A DNA stretch of 64,000 nucleotides from Chryseobacterium sp. JUb7 (GTDB taxonomy: Bacteria; Bacteroidota; Bacteroidia; Flavobacteriales; Weeksellaceae). Where the stretch lies: contig NZ_JANUFF010000004.1 of the NCBI RefSeq assembly GCF_024806495.1, positions 248,001-312,000 of the forward strand, written 5' to 3'. A program made the position numbers and the translations under genes. The notes beneath the pieces were generated by a model. That model saw only the letters and a program-made list of their open reading frames with translations. It did not search any database and had not been told where the DNA came from. Each line of letters starts with the position of its first letter. The first letter of the stretch is position 1. This document shows positions 18,601 through 26,234 of the stretch, in pieces.

Positions 18601-20719
18601 TATGCTGCAGAAAAAGATCATTCAGTTTTTTCAGTTCTTGTTTAATATGAACCTGTGATTGTGTAAAACCGTATTTATCCTTTACCGTTGCTTTTTTATA
18701 CACTGAATCATCCTCTACTTTTGGTAAACTAAAATCTGATTTAACAGTTATGTCATAAAAACCAAAACCATTTTCAGTGGAAAGAATTTCTTTATCATCG
18801 GAAGGATTAAGCTGATCCAACAAGCCTTGCTCTCTTTCTGAAATTTTAGTTTTTTCCGAATATCGCTGTAGCCATTGACCAATCTGAGCCGGAACTCTTT
18901 TATCTTTCTGAAGCTGAAGCATGATATCTAATGAAGCGGTTCTTTGCTCCACATCCCCTTTCGTCGTTAATTCATCCACCAACGGTATCACTACTGAATC
19001 TTCCTGCTTCATCATCAGTTCAATAAGTTTTTTACGAAGATTTCCGCCTTTTCTTTTAAACAGATCATAGAAAGTCATTACTTCCTCTTTATTCAAAGGA
19101 TCTTGCTGCAACACATTGATTCCTGAAGCAACTAAAGATTCTCCTCTGTCTTTGATGATTTTAAAAGCAAATTCTTTCTGGAAAGGAGTGACCGCTTTTT
19201 GCTTTTTCTCAAAATTGTAGGAGTAAGAATAGCAATAGAAATCACCGAGAAGGTTTCTTGTCAATTGTTCTCTTAAACTTAGTTCAAACTGATCAAAATA
19301 TGACAGTACTAAATCTAGTTTTTCACTATCCTCACCTACCAGATAGAACATTGAGGCATACAAATCACTCTTCTTAAAGATCGCATTCTGCCATGAAAAA
19401 ACTTTTCCTTCAAACTTCTTTTCTTTAACCTCTATTTTTTGTGTTAGTTCGTGAAGCTTTTCAAAGAAGTCCGGATAATCCGGATTGTTGATATAAAATT
19501 TTGACTTTACGTTGGCGCTTAACAGCGTACTTAGAGCATGACCTGCAAAAGCCAATACTTGTAGATCACCGTCCAGAACTGCTTTATAAAAAAGAGGCAT
19601 TTGGATATAAGGATCTCTGGTTTCTATAGCAAATTTTACAGCCAGACATTTCTTTTCTATACTTCCTTTATCAAACAAATCATTCAGATAAGGAACGGTC
19701 TGTTCTACATCCCAAACACCCTGAACCCAAAGCGCCATGTAGACTTCATTGTTATTTTTGCTTTTTACCGCTTCGGAAATTTGTTCCGGATGATTAAAAT
19801 ACGTGTTCGCCAGCGAAATAATATTTTTCACGACCGATTCTTTTTCTGATTCCCAGCCAAGGCCTGTCCATGTTCCGATAGATCTTACGACAGATGAAAA
19901 ACGGGTCAGTTTATTCTCTTCAATGACATTGATCATATACTGTAGTGCTTCAGTACCCGATTCATCCAAGGATTCCAGGATTGTCTGCCGCAAACCTTCC
20001 TGCCGTTGTGCCGCAAGCAAAAGTTTTTCCACAAGTTCCCAACAATGTTTTTGTTCACTGTTTAATAATGCTTTGATGATATTTCTCGACACTTTTCCTT
20101 CCGGGTGTTTATTGAAAATAATATCTTCAATCAGCTGATAAACTTCTTTATTTCCTGTATCAATAGCCGCAGCCCAAATGTAAGCCTGACTGGAATTGAC
20201 TGATACCTGACCATCATAAATAATCTGCTCTTCCAATGAAAGATCATAAGACTGATAGCCCGAACCATAAGAATAAATACTTGGAAGTTCCAATAAAGTT
20301 CTTATGAAATTCACCTGATTCAGCAAAACAAACCTTTCATTATTCGGGGCACGGAATGAACGGCGATCATAGCCTTGCTGATACATTTTGAAAGGCATTT
20401 TGTTCCAGGCATATTTTACCAATTCTGCTCTATCACCAAAAAAATAGATCAGCAATTCATAATAATCTTGGTCTTCCCAAATATTAGTTTTAATATATTC
20501 TTTTATTTTTTCAGCTTGTGAAGAACCTAATGTAACTTCTTCGTAATAATCATTTTTACCAAGAAGCAGCAATCCAAATTCTGCAACTTCTTTTTTTAAC
20601 TTGGATTTAGAAAAAAGTTTGGAAAACAATCCTTTTTCCGCCTGCTCTTTCAGATCTTTCTTTAAATTTTTGTGATAATCGACAACTTTTTTCGATTTTA
20701 ATTTTTCGATGATATCCAT
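15683..20719 (-). CDS. giant DUF4132/DUF5724-type protein
   Basis: One uninterrupted frame of 1678 residues, no signal peptide, no clear membrane helix, so probably cytoplasmic. The N-terminal two thirds are helical and HEAT-like (many repeats of the type EALxxLLxSxNxKxxW). A DUF4132-type core lies at about 1290-1420 (LTWAMETKQIQNLLSK, then VTVGLIIEDDGKAELVVFRD, then REQWMRSRKGLEEAMIRGDEF). The C-terminus has the conserved-looking VSVAHVGGVDPEASHSSIEM and YSVHLGSAVVHQVPGKYLSI. Homologues such as E. coli YehI/MolR often carry a WGR domain, absent here. The family's role is unknown. It follows the 144-residue gene at 20811 by 91 bases and is flanked by repeat copies. Confidence 0.82.
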   Translation of the reverse strand: MDIIEKLKSKKVVDYHKNLKKDLKEQAEKGLFSKLFSKSKLKKEVAEFGLLLLGKNDYYEEVTLGSSQAEKIKEYIKTNIWEDQDYYELLIYFFGDRAELVKYAWNKMPFKMYQQGYDRRSFRAPNNERFVLLNQVNFIRTLLELPSIYSYGSGYQSYDLSLEEQIIYDGQVSVNSSQAYIWAAAIDTGNKEVYQLIEDIIFNKHPEGKVSRNIIKALLNSEQKHCWELVEKLLLAAQRQEGLRQTILESLDESGTEALQYMINVIEENKLTRFSSVVRSIGTWTGLGWESEKESVVKNIISLANTYFNHPEQISEAVKSKNNNEVYMALWVQGVWDVEQTVPYLNDLFDKGSIEKKCLAVKFAIETRDPYIQMPLFYKAVLDGDLQVLAFAGHALSTLLSANVKSKFYINNPDYPDFFEKLHELTQKIEVKEKKFEGKVFSWQNAIFKKSDLYASMFYLVGEDSEKLDLVLSYFDQFELSLREQLTRNLLGDFYCYSYSYNFEKKQKAVTPFQKEFAFKIIKDRGESLVASGINVLQQDPLNKEEVMTFYDLFKRKGGNLRKKLIELMMKQEDSVVIPLVDELTTKGDVEQRTASLDIMLQLQKDKRVPAQIGQWLQRYSEKTKISEREQGLLDQLNPSDDKEILSTENGFGFYDITVKSDFSLPKVEDDSVYKKATVKDKYGFTQSQVHIKQELKKLNDLFLQHKDHEYEVEDWNGSLTKELMGNSFRQIKRNTDGFTGEQIAANYPLHEVWEQWYKDSGLQPQDLFLLTFVDNCDRKKFRDFLENYVFYHKDIIPNPLKNDYYWNNPVKNILQSLEYKFIFEEKTDFLIDACSTLFTDLPDDIINYKAKQTEYYYGNNGNGWQQLGFFNVFLQGIHHQNIDDKQFKKVWNLYRWMQFNGLEENIQHTVPGFYLFCKAYELNIITKDELYEGIFTAERAIREVTTTKFYHNNQKYPDTFPFLKPIIDDIQNKFLDIELIRGDANTSVSYFVQEFQSIYGANRFVQILKGLGKANLYANYIYSYSGDSMTKQKLFSYLLSNCYPLESDTQESFNEMVKKEKIAELRLIQAAVYAPQWQKFISNYLGWKGLDSAIWWMHAHTKTGSYQAQNSGLESEVAKYSSVDVQEFQDGAVDKDWFTKAYKELGKTRWEMLYDSAKYISDGNGHRRARLYSDTLTGSLKIKEVTAKVKDKRDQDYLRVYGLVPLSKTNPEKDVLSRYEYIQQFKKESKEFGSMKQASEALAIRVALENLARNAGYPDPIRLTWAMETKQIQNLLSKDTQVTIDGVTVGLIIEDDGKAELVVFRDDKQLKSIPPKIKKDKAVIELGNNRKIMREQWMRSRKGLEEAMIRGDEFLYAEIKNLFEHPVIVKHLEKLVFISDDDKIGFFHDGNLVDAQGEIHELHENNTLRIAHCVDLHQHSVWSDFQHYCFKEKLVQPFKQIFRELYVPTPDELQEKSVSRRYAGHQVQPKQTLALLKTRGWKVDYEEGLQKVYHKEGFQVKLYALADWFSPADVESPTLETIEFHSLKDYKNIPFEDINPRLFSEVMRDIDLVVSVAHVGGVDPEASHSSIEMRAVLMKETARLFKLDNVKIEGSHVLVKGQMAEYSVHLGSAVVHQVPGKYLSILPVHSQHRGRLFLPFADDDPKSAEVLSKVLLLAKDNEIQDPTILSQIKREFV

Positions 20720-20753
20720 TGATATTGTGATTTAGTATGATTTATGATTTTTT

Positions 20754-20800
20754 GGCTGGAAGATGGGTGCTGGAAGCTAGTGGTCTAGAAGATGCCTGCA
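20754..20800. repeat. GGAAG-rich repeat copy upstream of the DUF4132-type gene
   Basis: GGCTGGAAGATGGGTGCTGG is followed by AAGCTAGTGGTCTAGAAGATG. It shares TGGAAGATGG and GCTGGAAG with the copies at 15555-15673 and 54812-54880. Confidence 0.5.
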
Positions 20801-20810
20801 CAATTTGAAT

Positions 20811-21245
20811 TTACCAATAACTTCCTGCCAGAAATGTAAGTCTGATGAAAGTAAAAGTATGTTGTGAATTTAAGTCTATGATTTGTGTAAGATTTTCGAG
20901 TTGCTCGTCATCGTAAAAGACAGTGAACATTCCATCTTTAAAAGCCTGCAAAGCATTTTCCTGTGCTTTTTCCAGATCAGCTCTTTTTTCATTGTAAATA
21001 CTTCCGAATCCTGCTTTTCCAGTGTCTGTAAGAATATTTAAATAATTTTCCTGTGGAATTTTAGATACATCTTCGTCCTCAAGCTCAAATGATTTTGCAT
21101 TGAAAGTCTCCACTTGTTGCTGAACGATCTGTTTTAAAAGATTTTCTAACGAAATATTATTTTCATAATGAGCAATATCAAGAATTTGCTCTGAAAGAAC
21201 AGGGTGCTTCCTGCCCAGTTGCTTTACGCTAACTTTTATTTCCAT
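20811..21245 (-). CDS. small partner of the DUF4132-type protein, function unknown
   Basis: Not recognised. The 144-residue product has no signal peptide and is largely helical in its middle, with a hydrophobic beta end (TFTFIRLTFLAGSYW). It is directly upstream of, and on the same strand as, the 1678-residue gene with only a repeat between, so the two probably form an operon. The N-terminus (MEIKVSVKQLGRKHP) looks like a beta strand and turn rather than a DNA-binding motif. Confidence 0.65.
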   Translation of the reverse strand: MEIKVSVKQLGRKHPVLSEQILDIAHYENNISLENLLKQIVQQQVETFNAKSFELEDEDVSKIPQENYLNILTDTGKAGFGSIYNEKRADLEKAQENALQAFKDGMFTVFYDDEQLENLTQIIDLNSQHTFTFIRLTFLAGSYW

Positions 21246-21331
21246 ATTTTGTTGATTGTGATTAAAAATAAGGAAATATTTTTTCTATTCTAATTGATAT
21301 TTTTCATGTATTTGTAATAATAAACGAATAT

Positions 21332-21400
21332 CCTAGCCCCGATTGCAGTGAAAATCCTTTTTTGAAAAAAAAGATTGCAACGAAAAGCGGGAAATAGCTT
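21332..21400 (+). ncRNA. structured RNA-like element (possibly Flavo-1-like)
   Basis: CTAGCCCCGATTGCAGTG at the 5' side and AGCGGGAAATAGC at the 3' side can form CTA/TAG and CCCG/CGGG helices around an internal hairpin (AATCCTTTTTT / AAAAAAAGATT). From memory, sequences of this form (tAGCCCcGAT..GCAGtG..ATCC..GATTgcAaCGg.AAGCGGGa.TAGC) recur in intergenic regions of flavobacteria and resemble a described conserved RNA such as Flavo-1. The family name needs a covariance-model search. It lies in the 324-base gap between the 144-residue gene and tRNA-His; the rest of the gap shows nothing else. Confidence 0.5.
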
Positions 21401-21536
21401 CAAAAATAAAATATAAATAATTTTTTAAGTCCACCGATCCCCAAGTTGATGTGTTGAATTGAAATTATGTCTAAAAAAATTCAGAATATTTGAAAATAAA
21501 GAAGTAAAATAAAATCTCAGATGAGTATGAAATAAA

Positions 21537-21565
21537 AAAGTACACTTTTTATAAAGTGTACTTTT
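21537..21565 (-). terminator. hairpin 3' of tRNA-His
   Basis: AAAAGTACACTTT / AAAGTGTACTTTT form a 13-bp stem just after the tRNA on the minus strand, followed by T-rich sequence (TTTTTTATTTC). Confidence 0.75.
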
Positions 21566-21569
21566 ATTG

Positions 21570-21644
<75 letters not shown>

Positions 21645-21679
21645 GTTTTGTGAGTGCAAATATAGAGAAGATTTTTTAA

Positions 21680-22399
21680 TTACCAAACAATTCCATCAAA
21701 ATTTTTCAAAGAAATTAGCTTCTCAGACGTAAATCCCTCAGCATAAGTAACTCCCGAAAGTCTCCCTAAATCCTGAGCACGATAAGTAAGGCTTTCATAA
21801 AAGTCTTTTGATGTAATCGGAGTTTCCGGCTCCTTCGACGCTGGATCATAAAACTGAGTTTTGAATGCCATACACGCTTCAATTTTTTTATCAAGATGAT
21901 TTGAGATGTCAATGACAAATTCCGGTTTAATGTCTTTCCACTGGATATAGTGAAAAATATGCTTCGGTCTCCACACTTCCTGATTCTCTCCTTCCAGAAC
22001 TGTTTCAATTTTTCTCAATCCAGCTAAAAAGCATGCATCCGACACTAATTTCGCTCCTTTTGCGTGATCCGGATGTCTATCATCAATCGCATTAGCTAAG
22101 ACGATTTCTGGCCTGTATTTGCGAACCATTTTTACGATCCTCATTTGATATTCTTCAGAATTTTCCAGAAAGCCATCTTTCATTCCGAGATTCTCTCTTG
22201 CCGCTACACCCAAAATTTTTGCGGAGTCTGCAGCTTCCAGTCTCCTCGTTTCATCTGTACCTCTCGTTCCAAGTTCTCCTCTTGTGAGATCTACGATAGC
22301 ACAAATTTTCCCTTCCGAAACCAATTTGGCGATTGTTCCTCCACATCCTAATTCTACATCATCCGGATGAGCGCCAAAAGCAAGTATATCTGTTTTCAT
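21680..22399 (-). CDS. bshB1: bacillithiol biosynthesis deacetylase BshB1
   Basis: Zinc-dependent N-acetylglucosaminyl-malate deacetylase, the second step of bacillithiol synthesis, in the cytoplasm. Start at 22399 (MKTDILAFGAHPDDVELGCG) gives 239 residues; six residues upstream in frame are not typical. Zinc ligands sit in AHPDD (residues 10-14) and the second His set in DRHPDHAKGA (about 108-117). It is preceded by a full TTTG-N21-TATATTTG promoter whose -7 element ends five bases before the ATG, so a leaderless message is likely. Confidence 0.93.
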   Translation of the reverse strand: MKTDILAFGAHPDDVELGCGGTIAKLVSEGKICAIVDLTRGELGTRGTDETRRLEAADSAKILGVAARENLGMKDGFLENSEEYQMRIVKMVRKYRPEIVLANAIDDRHPDHAKGAKLVSDACFLAGLRKIETVLEGENQEVWRPKHIFHYIQWKDIKPEFVIDISNHLDKKIEACMAFKTQFYDPASKEPETPITSKDFYESLTYRAQDLGRLSGVTYAEGFTSEKLISLKNFDGIVW

Positions 22400-22404
22400 A
22401 TTTT

Positions 22405-22437
22405 CAAATATAATCATAAAAACAAAAACTCCCCAAA
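22405..22437 (-). promoter_or_regulatory. promoter of bshB1, overlapping the upstream terminator
   Basis: On the minus strand TTTG (22437-22434), 21 bases, then TATATTTG (22412-22405), five bases before the bshB1 ATG at 22399. The -33 part lies within the terminator hairpin of the TPR gene. Confidence 0.75.
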
Positions 22438-22457
22438 CATTACGAATGGGAAGTTTT
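22424..22457 (-). terminator. terminator of the TPR gene
   Basis: Minus-strand stem AAAACTTCCC / GGGGAGTTTT with one mismatch, followed by T-rich sequence. Confidence 0.7.
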
Positions 22458-22481
22458 GATATCTATAATTTAAATTTTAAA

Positions 22482-24116
22482 TTATTTGTTGATTTCTGCA
22501 TTTAATTTTACAGCATCCTGATAAGTAGGATCTAACTGTAAAGATTTAGCGACATAATCTTTTGCTTTAGCCATGTCTGACTCTTTTGATAAAAATGCTA
22601 CAGCAAAATATGCATAAGAAAGTGTTTGCTTATTAGCTTCTACCTCTGCCGGTTTTACAGTCGTAATATATTTTTCGTAAGCTACTTTTGCAGCATCATT
22701 GTTTCCTGCCTGCTGATAAGCATAGCCCTGACTGTAATAAGCCGGAGCCCAATCAGGAAGAACATTGATCATTTTCTGCCATGTAAGGATTGCTCCATTC
22801 CAGTTTTTAGCATCCTGATAAGCAGTTGCCAGTTTATATAATGCATCAGAATCCTGAGCGTTTGCAGCTACCTGCTTTTTCAATGCTTCAATCGTCGGGT
22901 TTGTAGGTCCAGAATCAGCAGCAGACTGAGAAGCTCCTCCACCTCCTGCGATGTTTGCCAATTCCATATCCCATTTCATTGTTTCATCTTTTGCTGCTTT
23001 TGCAATCGCAACTTTTTGCTGAGCTTCAGTCATTAAAGCAGACTTTTTAGCGGCGTCTTTTTCATCTTTTGCCAAACCTGCAGCGATCAAACCTTGTAAT
23101 CCCTGATCAGCAGGCTGCACTCTTGTCTTCTCTGCCTGAGAAACGAAAGTATCCATGCTTTGTTTAGCCTCAGCATATTTACCATCAGCATATAACTGGT
23201 ATGCTCTTAATTTAAATTTAATAGGATCATCTACTTTATCAAAGATCTTATCTAAAACCTCCTTAGAGTTTGCATAATCTTCATTCGTGAAATAAAGTTT
23301 AGCAATTTCCAGTAATGTATATGGATCTTCATCAGCATATTTTGTATAGTTGATCAAATCTTTAGTCGCTTCAGCATTTTTCTGATATTTAATATCGAAA
23401 GCAGCTAAAGCTTTATATGCAGGAGCATAGGTCGCATCTGCTGCAATTGCCTGATCTATACTTTTTTTCGCCTGCTCCCATCTTTGAGCTGCCATCCATA
23501 AAGTACCCATTCTTGTGTAAACAGATGCTTTATTTTTAGCTAAAGGAAGTGCATTTTCGTAAGCACTCATTGCATCCCCAGGGATCTTTTTGATTCTGTA
23601 TGCATCCCCTAATGTATAATAATAGTTTGCAGGAACTCCTTTTTTCTGAGCTTTTTCAATTGCCTTGTTTAAGAACTGAATAGCAAGGTCCGGAGCATTG
23701 TTCTTTTCAAATAATGTTAAAGCTTCTGCTGCTCTGAAAAGTACTTCTGCATCTTTCTCTCTTGAATCAGTTACTATTTTCTGAATTTCAGCAACAGCTG
23801 ATTTATCCCCTTTACCTAGTTTTACAGCCGCTAAACCAATTTTGTTAAGATAGCTTTTTCCGTCTGCAGCAATACCTTTGTTAAAGCTTTCAGTAGCTTT
23901 AGCATAATCCGGCTCTACCTGCTTAAGATACGTATTTCCTAAATAGAAATAATTTTCTGCAGTAGGAGCTGTAGCAATCATATTTGTGAAATTTGTTTTT
24001 GCTTGAGCAAACTTATCACTGTCAATACTGTTAATCCCATCTTGCACTGTTTGCGCAAAGGCAAAGTTGGTAAAAAATACCACCGCTGCTCCAAAAGCAA
24101 TCTTCTTTACATTCAT
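22482..24116 (-). CDS. tetratricopeptide-repeat exported protein
   Basis: Start at 24116 gives a Sec signal peptide (MNVKKIAFGAAVVFFTNFAF, cleavage after AQ) and 544 residues; an earlier ATG adds six residues. The mature protein is a run of TPR-like helices (for example YFYLGNTYLKQ, YYTLGDAYRIKK, APAYYSQGYAYQQAGN), expected in the periplasm as a protein-protein scaffold. It is the last gene of the leftward block with the TonB operon and the phosphate-binding-like lipoprotein (109 bases upstream). Ala- and Lys-rich composition fits helical repeats. Partner unknown. Confidence 0.85.
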   Translation of the reverse strand: MNVKKIAFGAAVVFFTNFAFAQTVQDGINSIDSDKFAQAKTNFTNMIATAPTAENYFYLGNTYLKQVEPDYAKATESFNKGIAADGKSYLNKIGLAAVKLGKGDKSAVAEIQKIVTDSREKDAEVLFRAAEALTLFEKNNAPDLAIQFLNKAIEKAQKKGVPANYYYTLGDAYRIKKIPGDAMSAYENALPLAKNKASVYTRMGTLWMAAQRWEQAKKSIDQAIAADATYAPAYKALAAFDIKYQKNAEATKDLINYTKYADEDPYTLLEIAKLYFTNEDYANSKEVLDKIFDKVDDPIKFKLRAYQLYADGKYAEAKQSMDTFVSQAEKTRVQPADQGLQGLIAAGLAKDEKDAAKKSALMTEAQQKVAIAKAAKDETMKWDMELANIAGGGGASQSAADSGPTNPTIEALKKQVAANAQDSDALYKLATAYQDAKNWNGAILTWQKMINVLPDWAPAYYSQGYAYQQAGNNDAAKVAYEKYITTVKPAEVEANKQTLSYAYFAVAFLSKESDMAKAKDYVAKSLQLDPTYQDAVKLNAEINK

Positions 24117-24225
24117 AATCATTATATCTTTCATTTTATATTTTCTAAATCGAATTTTATATTGTACGCAATTTTTAGACCAAAATACTGTATTTATTTG
24201 GGGTATAACGTTAATTTAATATTTT

Positions 24226-25101
24226 TTAACGCATCTGAACCTCTCTTTTGTATATATTATAGGGTTGAAGACCTTCCTTCTGGACAATCATCTGTCCGAG
24301 TTGAGTACAAGAATATCTGATAAAACCATTAGCAATATTGAAGTTTCCTTCGTTGGTTAAAAAGTACAGCACTCTGGTAAACGGATATTTCATTTCTCTT
24401 AAACCATCCGCATCCGAAGTATATATTTTTCCTTTATCTGAAACAGGAAGAATTTTAACCATATTTCTAAGGTTTTCAGAAGTTTTATCATAAGGACGAC
24501 TGAAGGTATTAAGTCCTATAACTCCAATTTTATTTGGATATTTTGCTAATTGCTCAATAATATTCTCATTCCCTGAAATTACGGAAAACTTAAGGTCTCC
24601 CGGAGCCTTATTCAGTTTTTGAGCCACAAAGTTTATATTACTTGAATTGGCACCATCGAAAATAAAATTTTTATCATCCGACAGTAGTCCGTTTTTGATT
24701 TCATCCATAGAAATACTTTCCTTTGGAGAGTCTTTCGGAACAATAAAAACAACAGCATCTGCAGCAAATTTAGCTGGTAAAAACTTTAAATCAACTTGTT
24801 CTTCGTAGGCTTTAATTTCTTTCGGAGACAATGTTTTTGACATAACCGCTATTCTCGCCTTGTCGTTGAGCAGATCTAAAAATCCAAGATCTTCTTTTTT
24901 CGTAACTACTTTTATCTTAGTTTCCGGATAATTAATCATATATCCATCAGCCAAAGCTTCTATGACGCTCTTAAAAGATTCGTCAGTAAGAATGGTAAGC
25001 TCACCTTTATGATAAGATGGTGATTTATCTTCTTTTTTACAGCTCGTGGAGAAAATACTGAAAACTATTACTAGTAAGAGAGCTTTAATACTATTTCTCA
25101 T
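24226..25101 (-). CDS. PstS-like periplasmic binding lipoprotein
   Basis: Start at 25101 gives a lipoprotein signal (MRNSIKALLLVIVFSIFSTSC) and 291 residues; a longer frame runs back through the upstream small gene. The rest is a substrate-binding fold of the phosphate-binding-protein type (LTILTDESFKSVIEALADGY at the N-terminal lobe, AVVFIVPKDSP, and the YPFTRVLYFLT motif typical of PstS). No ABC permease or ATPase is nearby, so it is unlikely to be a normal phosphate transporter part. Its start overlaps the 65-residue gene by 11 bases. Confidence 0.82.
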   Translation of the reverse strand: MRNSIKALLLVIVFSIFSTSCKKEDKSPSYHKGELTILTDESFKSVIEALADGYMINYPETKIKVVTKKEDLGFLDLLNDKARIAVMSKTLSPKEIKAYEEQVDLKFLPAKFAADAVVFIVPKDSPKESISMDEIKNGLLSDDKNFIFDGANSSNINFVAQKLNKAPGDLKFSVISGNENIIEQLAKYPNKIGVIGLNTFSRPYDKTSENLRNMVKILPVSDKGKIYTSDADGLREMKYPFTRVLYFLTNEGNFNIANGFIRYSCTQLGQMIVQKEGLQPYNIYKREVQMR

Positions 25102-25288
25102 CGCTGGAATTTTTAATTTTTGCAACTGCTCTATAAATTCTGAATATTCCATAAAGAATAAGAAGCCCTCCCATTGCATACGCAATTGCAGGTTCCAGAA
25201 TTGTGAAAAAGAATTTATAAACAATAACTACAATTCCTAAAATAATATAAAATAATCCTGTAACTAAGGATAACCAGTTGAACATCAT
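25091..25288 (-). CDS. small two-helix membrane protein
   Basis: The 65-residue product has two hydrophobic segments (about 4-27 and 32-48) and a short basic tail (AVAKIKNSSDEK). It sits between tonB and the PstS-like gene, overlapping the latter by 11 bases, so translation is coupled. A -7-like element lies five bases before the start. Not recognised; likely an inner-membrane helper of the same locus. Confidence 0.7.
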   Translation of the reverse strand: MMFNWLSLVTGLFYIILGIVVIVYKFFFTILEPAIAYAMGGLLILYGIFRIYRAVAKIKNSSDEK

Positions 25289-25293
25289 AATAA

Positions 25294-25301
25294 CAAAAAT
25301 A
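25294..25301 (-). promoter_or_regulatory. -7 element before the 65-residue gene
   Basis: TATTTTTG on the minus strand ends five bases before the first ATG. The -33 region falls in the tonB terminator hairpin. Confidence 0.45.
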
Positions 25302-25312
25302 CCAAAAAAAAT

Positions 25313-25340
25313 AAAAAGAGAAGCGATTGCTTCTCTTTTT
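25313..25340 (-). terminator. terminator after tonB
   Basis: A perfect 12-bp stem (AAAAAGAGAAGC / GCTTCTCTTTTT, loop GATT) with a T-rich tail on the minus strand. It separates tonB from the 65-residue gene. Confidence 0.85.
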
Positions 25341-25367
25341 TGTAATTATTTAATTATAAATTAATTT

Positions 25368-26210
25368 TTATTCGAAATTAATTGTAAATGGAACAGAGTA
25401 ATAAGATCTTACACTTTCACCGTTTTTCTTAGCCGGCTTCCATTTTTTAAGTTTTGTAACAACTCTTTTAGCTTCGTTATCGAAATCTCCGTTTCCTGAT
25501 TTAGATGTTACCTGAACACCTGAAACCGTTCCGTCTCTTTCTACAACGAATTTCAATTTTGCTGTTAACTTACCTTCTCCTTCAACACTTCCTGTATCAA
25601 AGTTATCTCCAAGGTATCTTCTCAATGCATCCATACCACCTGGATATTCTGCTGACTGGTCAACCACATCATATACTTCATTAGTATTCACAGGAGCTTT
25701 AACCTCTGCAGTAGAAGTTTTAGTACCTGTATTAGGAGGTGGCGGAGGTGGTGTATAAGCCGGAGCTTTTACCCCTTCCTGATTTTGCAAACCAGTCGTT
25801 GTTTCTAATTGCTTAGAAATCGGTGGCGGTGGAGTTTCAATTTTCGGAGCTCTTACAGGCTCTGGAACCACGTTCTGAATAACCTCTATTTTCTCCTCTT
25901 CTTTTGGAGGTGGAGGTGGTGGAGGTGGTTCTTCTTCTTTTGGCTGTTCCAAAACTTTATCTTCCTGAAGAATTTCTACCAAATCCGCTTTCACTTCTTG
26001 CTTAGGCGGTTCAGTAAGTCTTTTAATGGTAAGATAAATGAACGGAGACAATGCCGCAACTAGGAATAATGCCGTTCCAACAATAAATGATTTTGTCAGA
26101 AGCTTCGGATACTGATGTCTCAGATCGTATGCACCATACTCCTTGTTTCTATTTTCAAATACAATCTCGTCTAAGGTTAGATTTTGATTGTATACATTTT
26201 CATCTGCCAT
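25368..26210 (-). CDS. tonB: energy transducer TonB
   Basis: Links proton-motive force at the inner membrane to outer-membrane receptors. The 280-residue product has a cytoplasmic N-terminus with FENRNKEYGAYDLRHQYP (the Bacteroidetes TonB hallmark), one helix at about 41-62, a Pro/Glu-rich periplasmic spacer with PPPPPPP runs (about 90-165) and the TonB C-terminal domain (YPGGMDALRRYL, then KWKPAKKNGE, ending FTINFE). It is fourth in a leftward operon after exbB, exbD and exbD, 24 bases after the latter. A terminator follows. Confidence 0.95.
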   Translation of the reverse strand: MADENVYNQNLTLDEIVFENRNKEYGAYDLRHQYPKLLTKSFIVGTALFLVAALSPFIYLTIKRLTEPPKQEVKADLVEILQEDKVLEQPKEEEPPPPPPPPKEEEKIEVIQNVVPEPVRAPKIETPPPPISKQLETTTGLQNQEGVKAPAYTPPPPPPNTGTKTSTAEVKAPVNTNEVYDVVDQSAEYPGGMDALRRYLGDNFDTGSVEGEGKLTAKLKFVVERDGTVSGVQVTSKSGNGDFDNEAKRVVTKLKKWKPAKKNGESVRSYYSVPFTINFE

Positions 26211-26234
26211 AGATTAACAAATTTTATGGTTAAA

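Noticed and set aside
25809..26063. A Trp/Arg-rich frame antisense to tonB
   Set aside because: It is the shadow of the proline-rich spacer (CCN codons read as Trp/Arg on the other strand).
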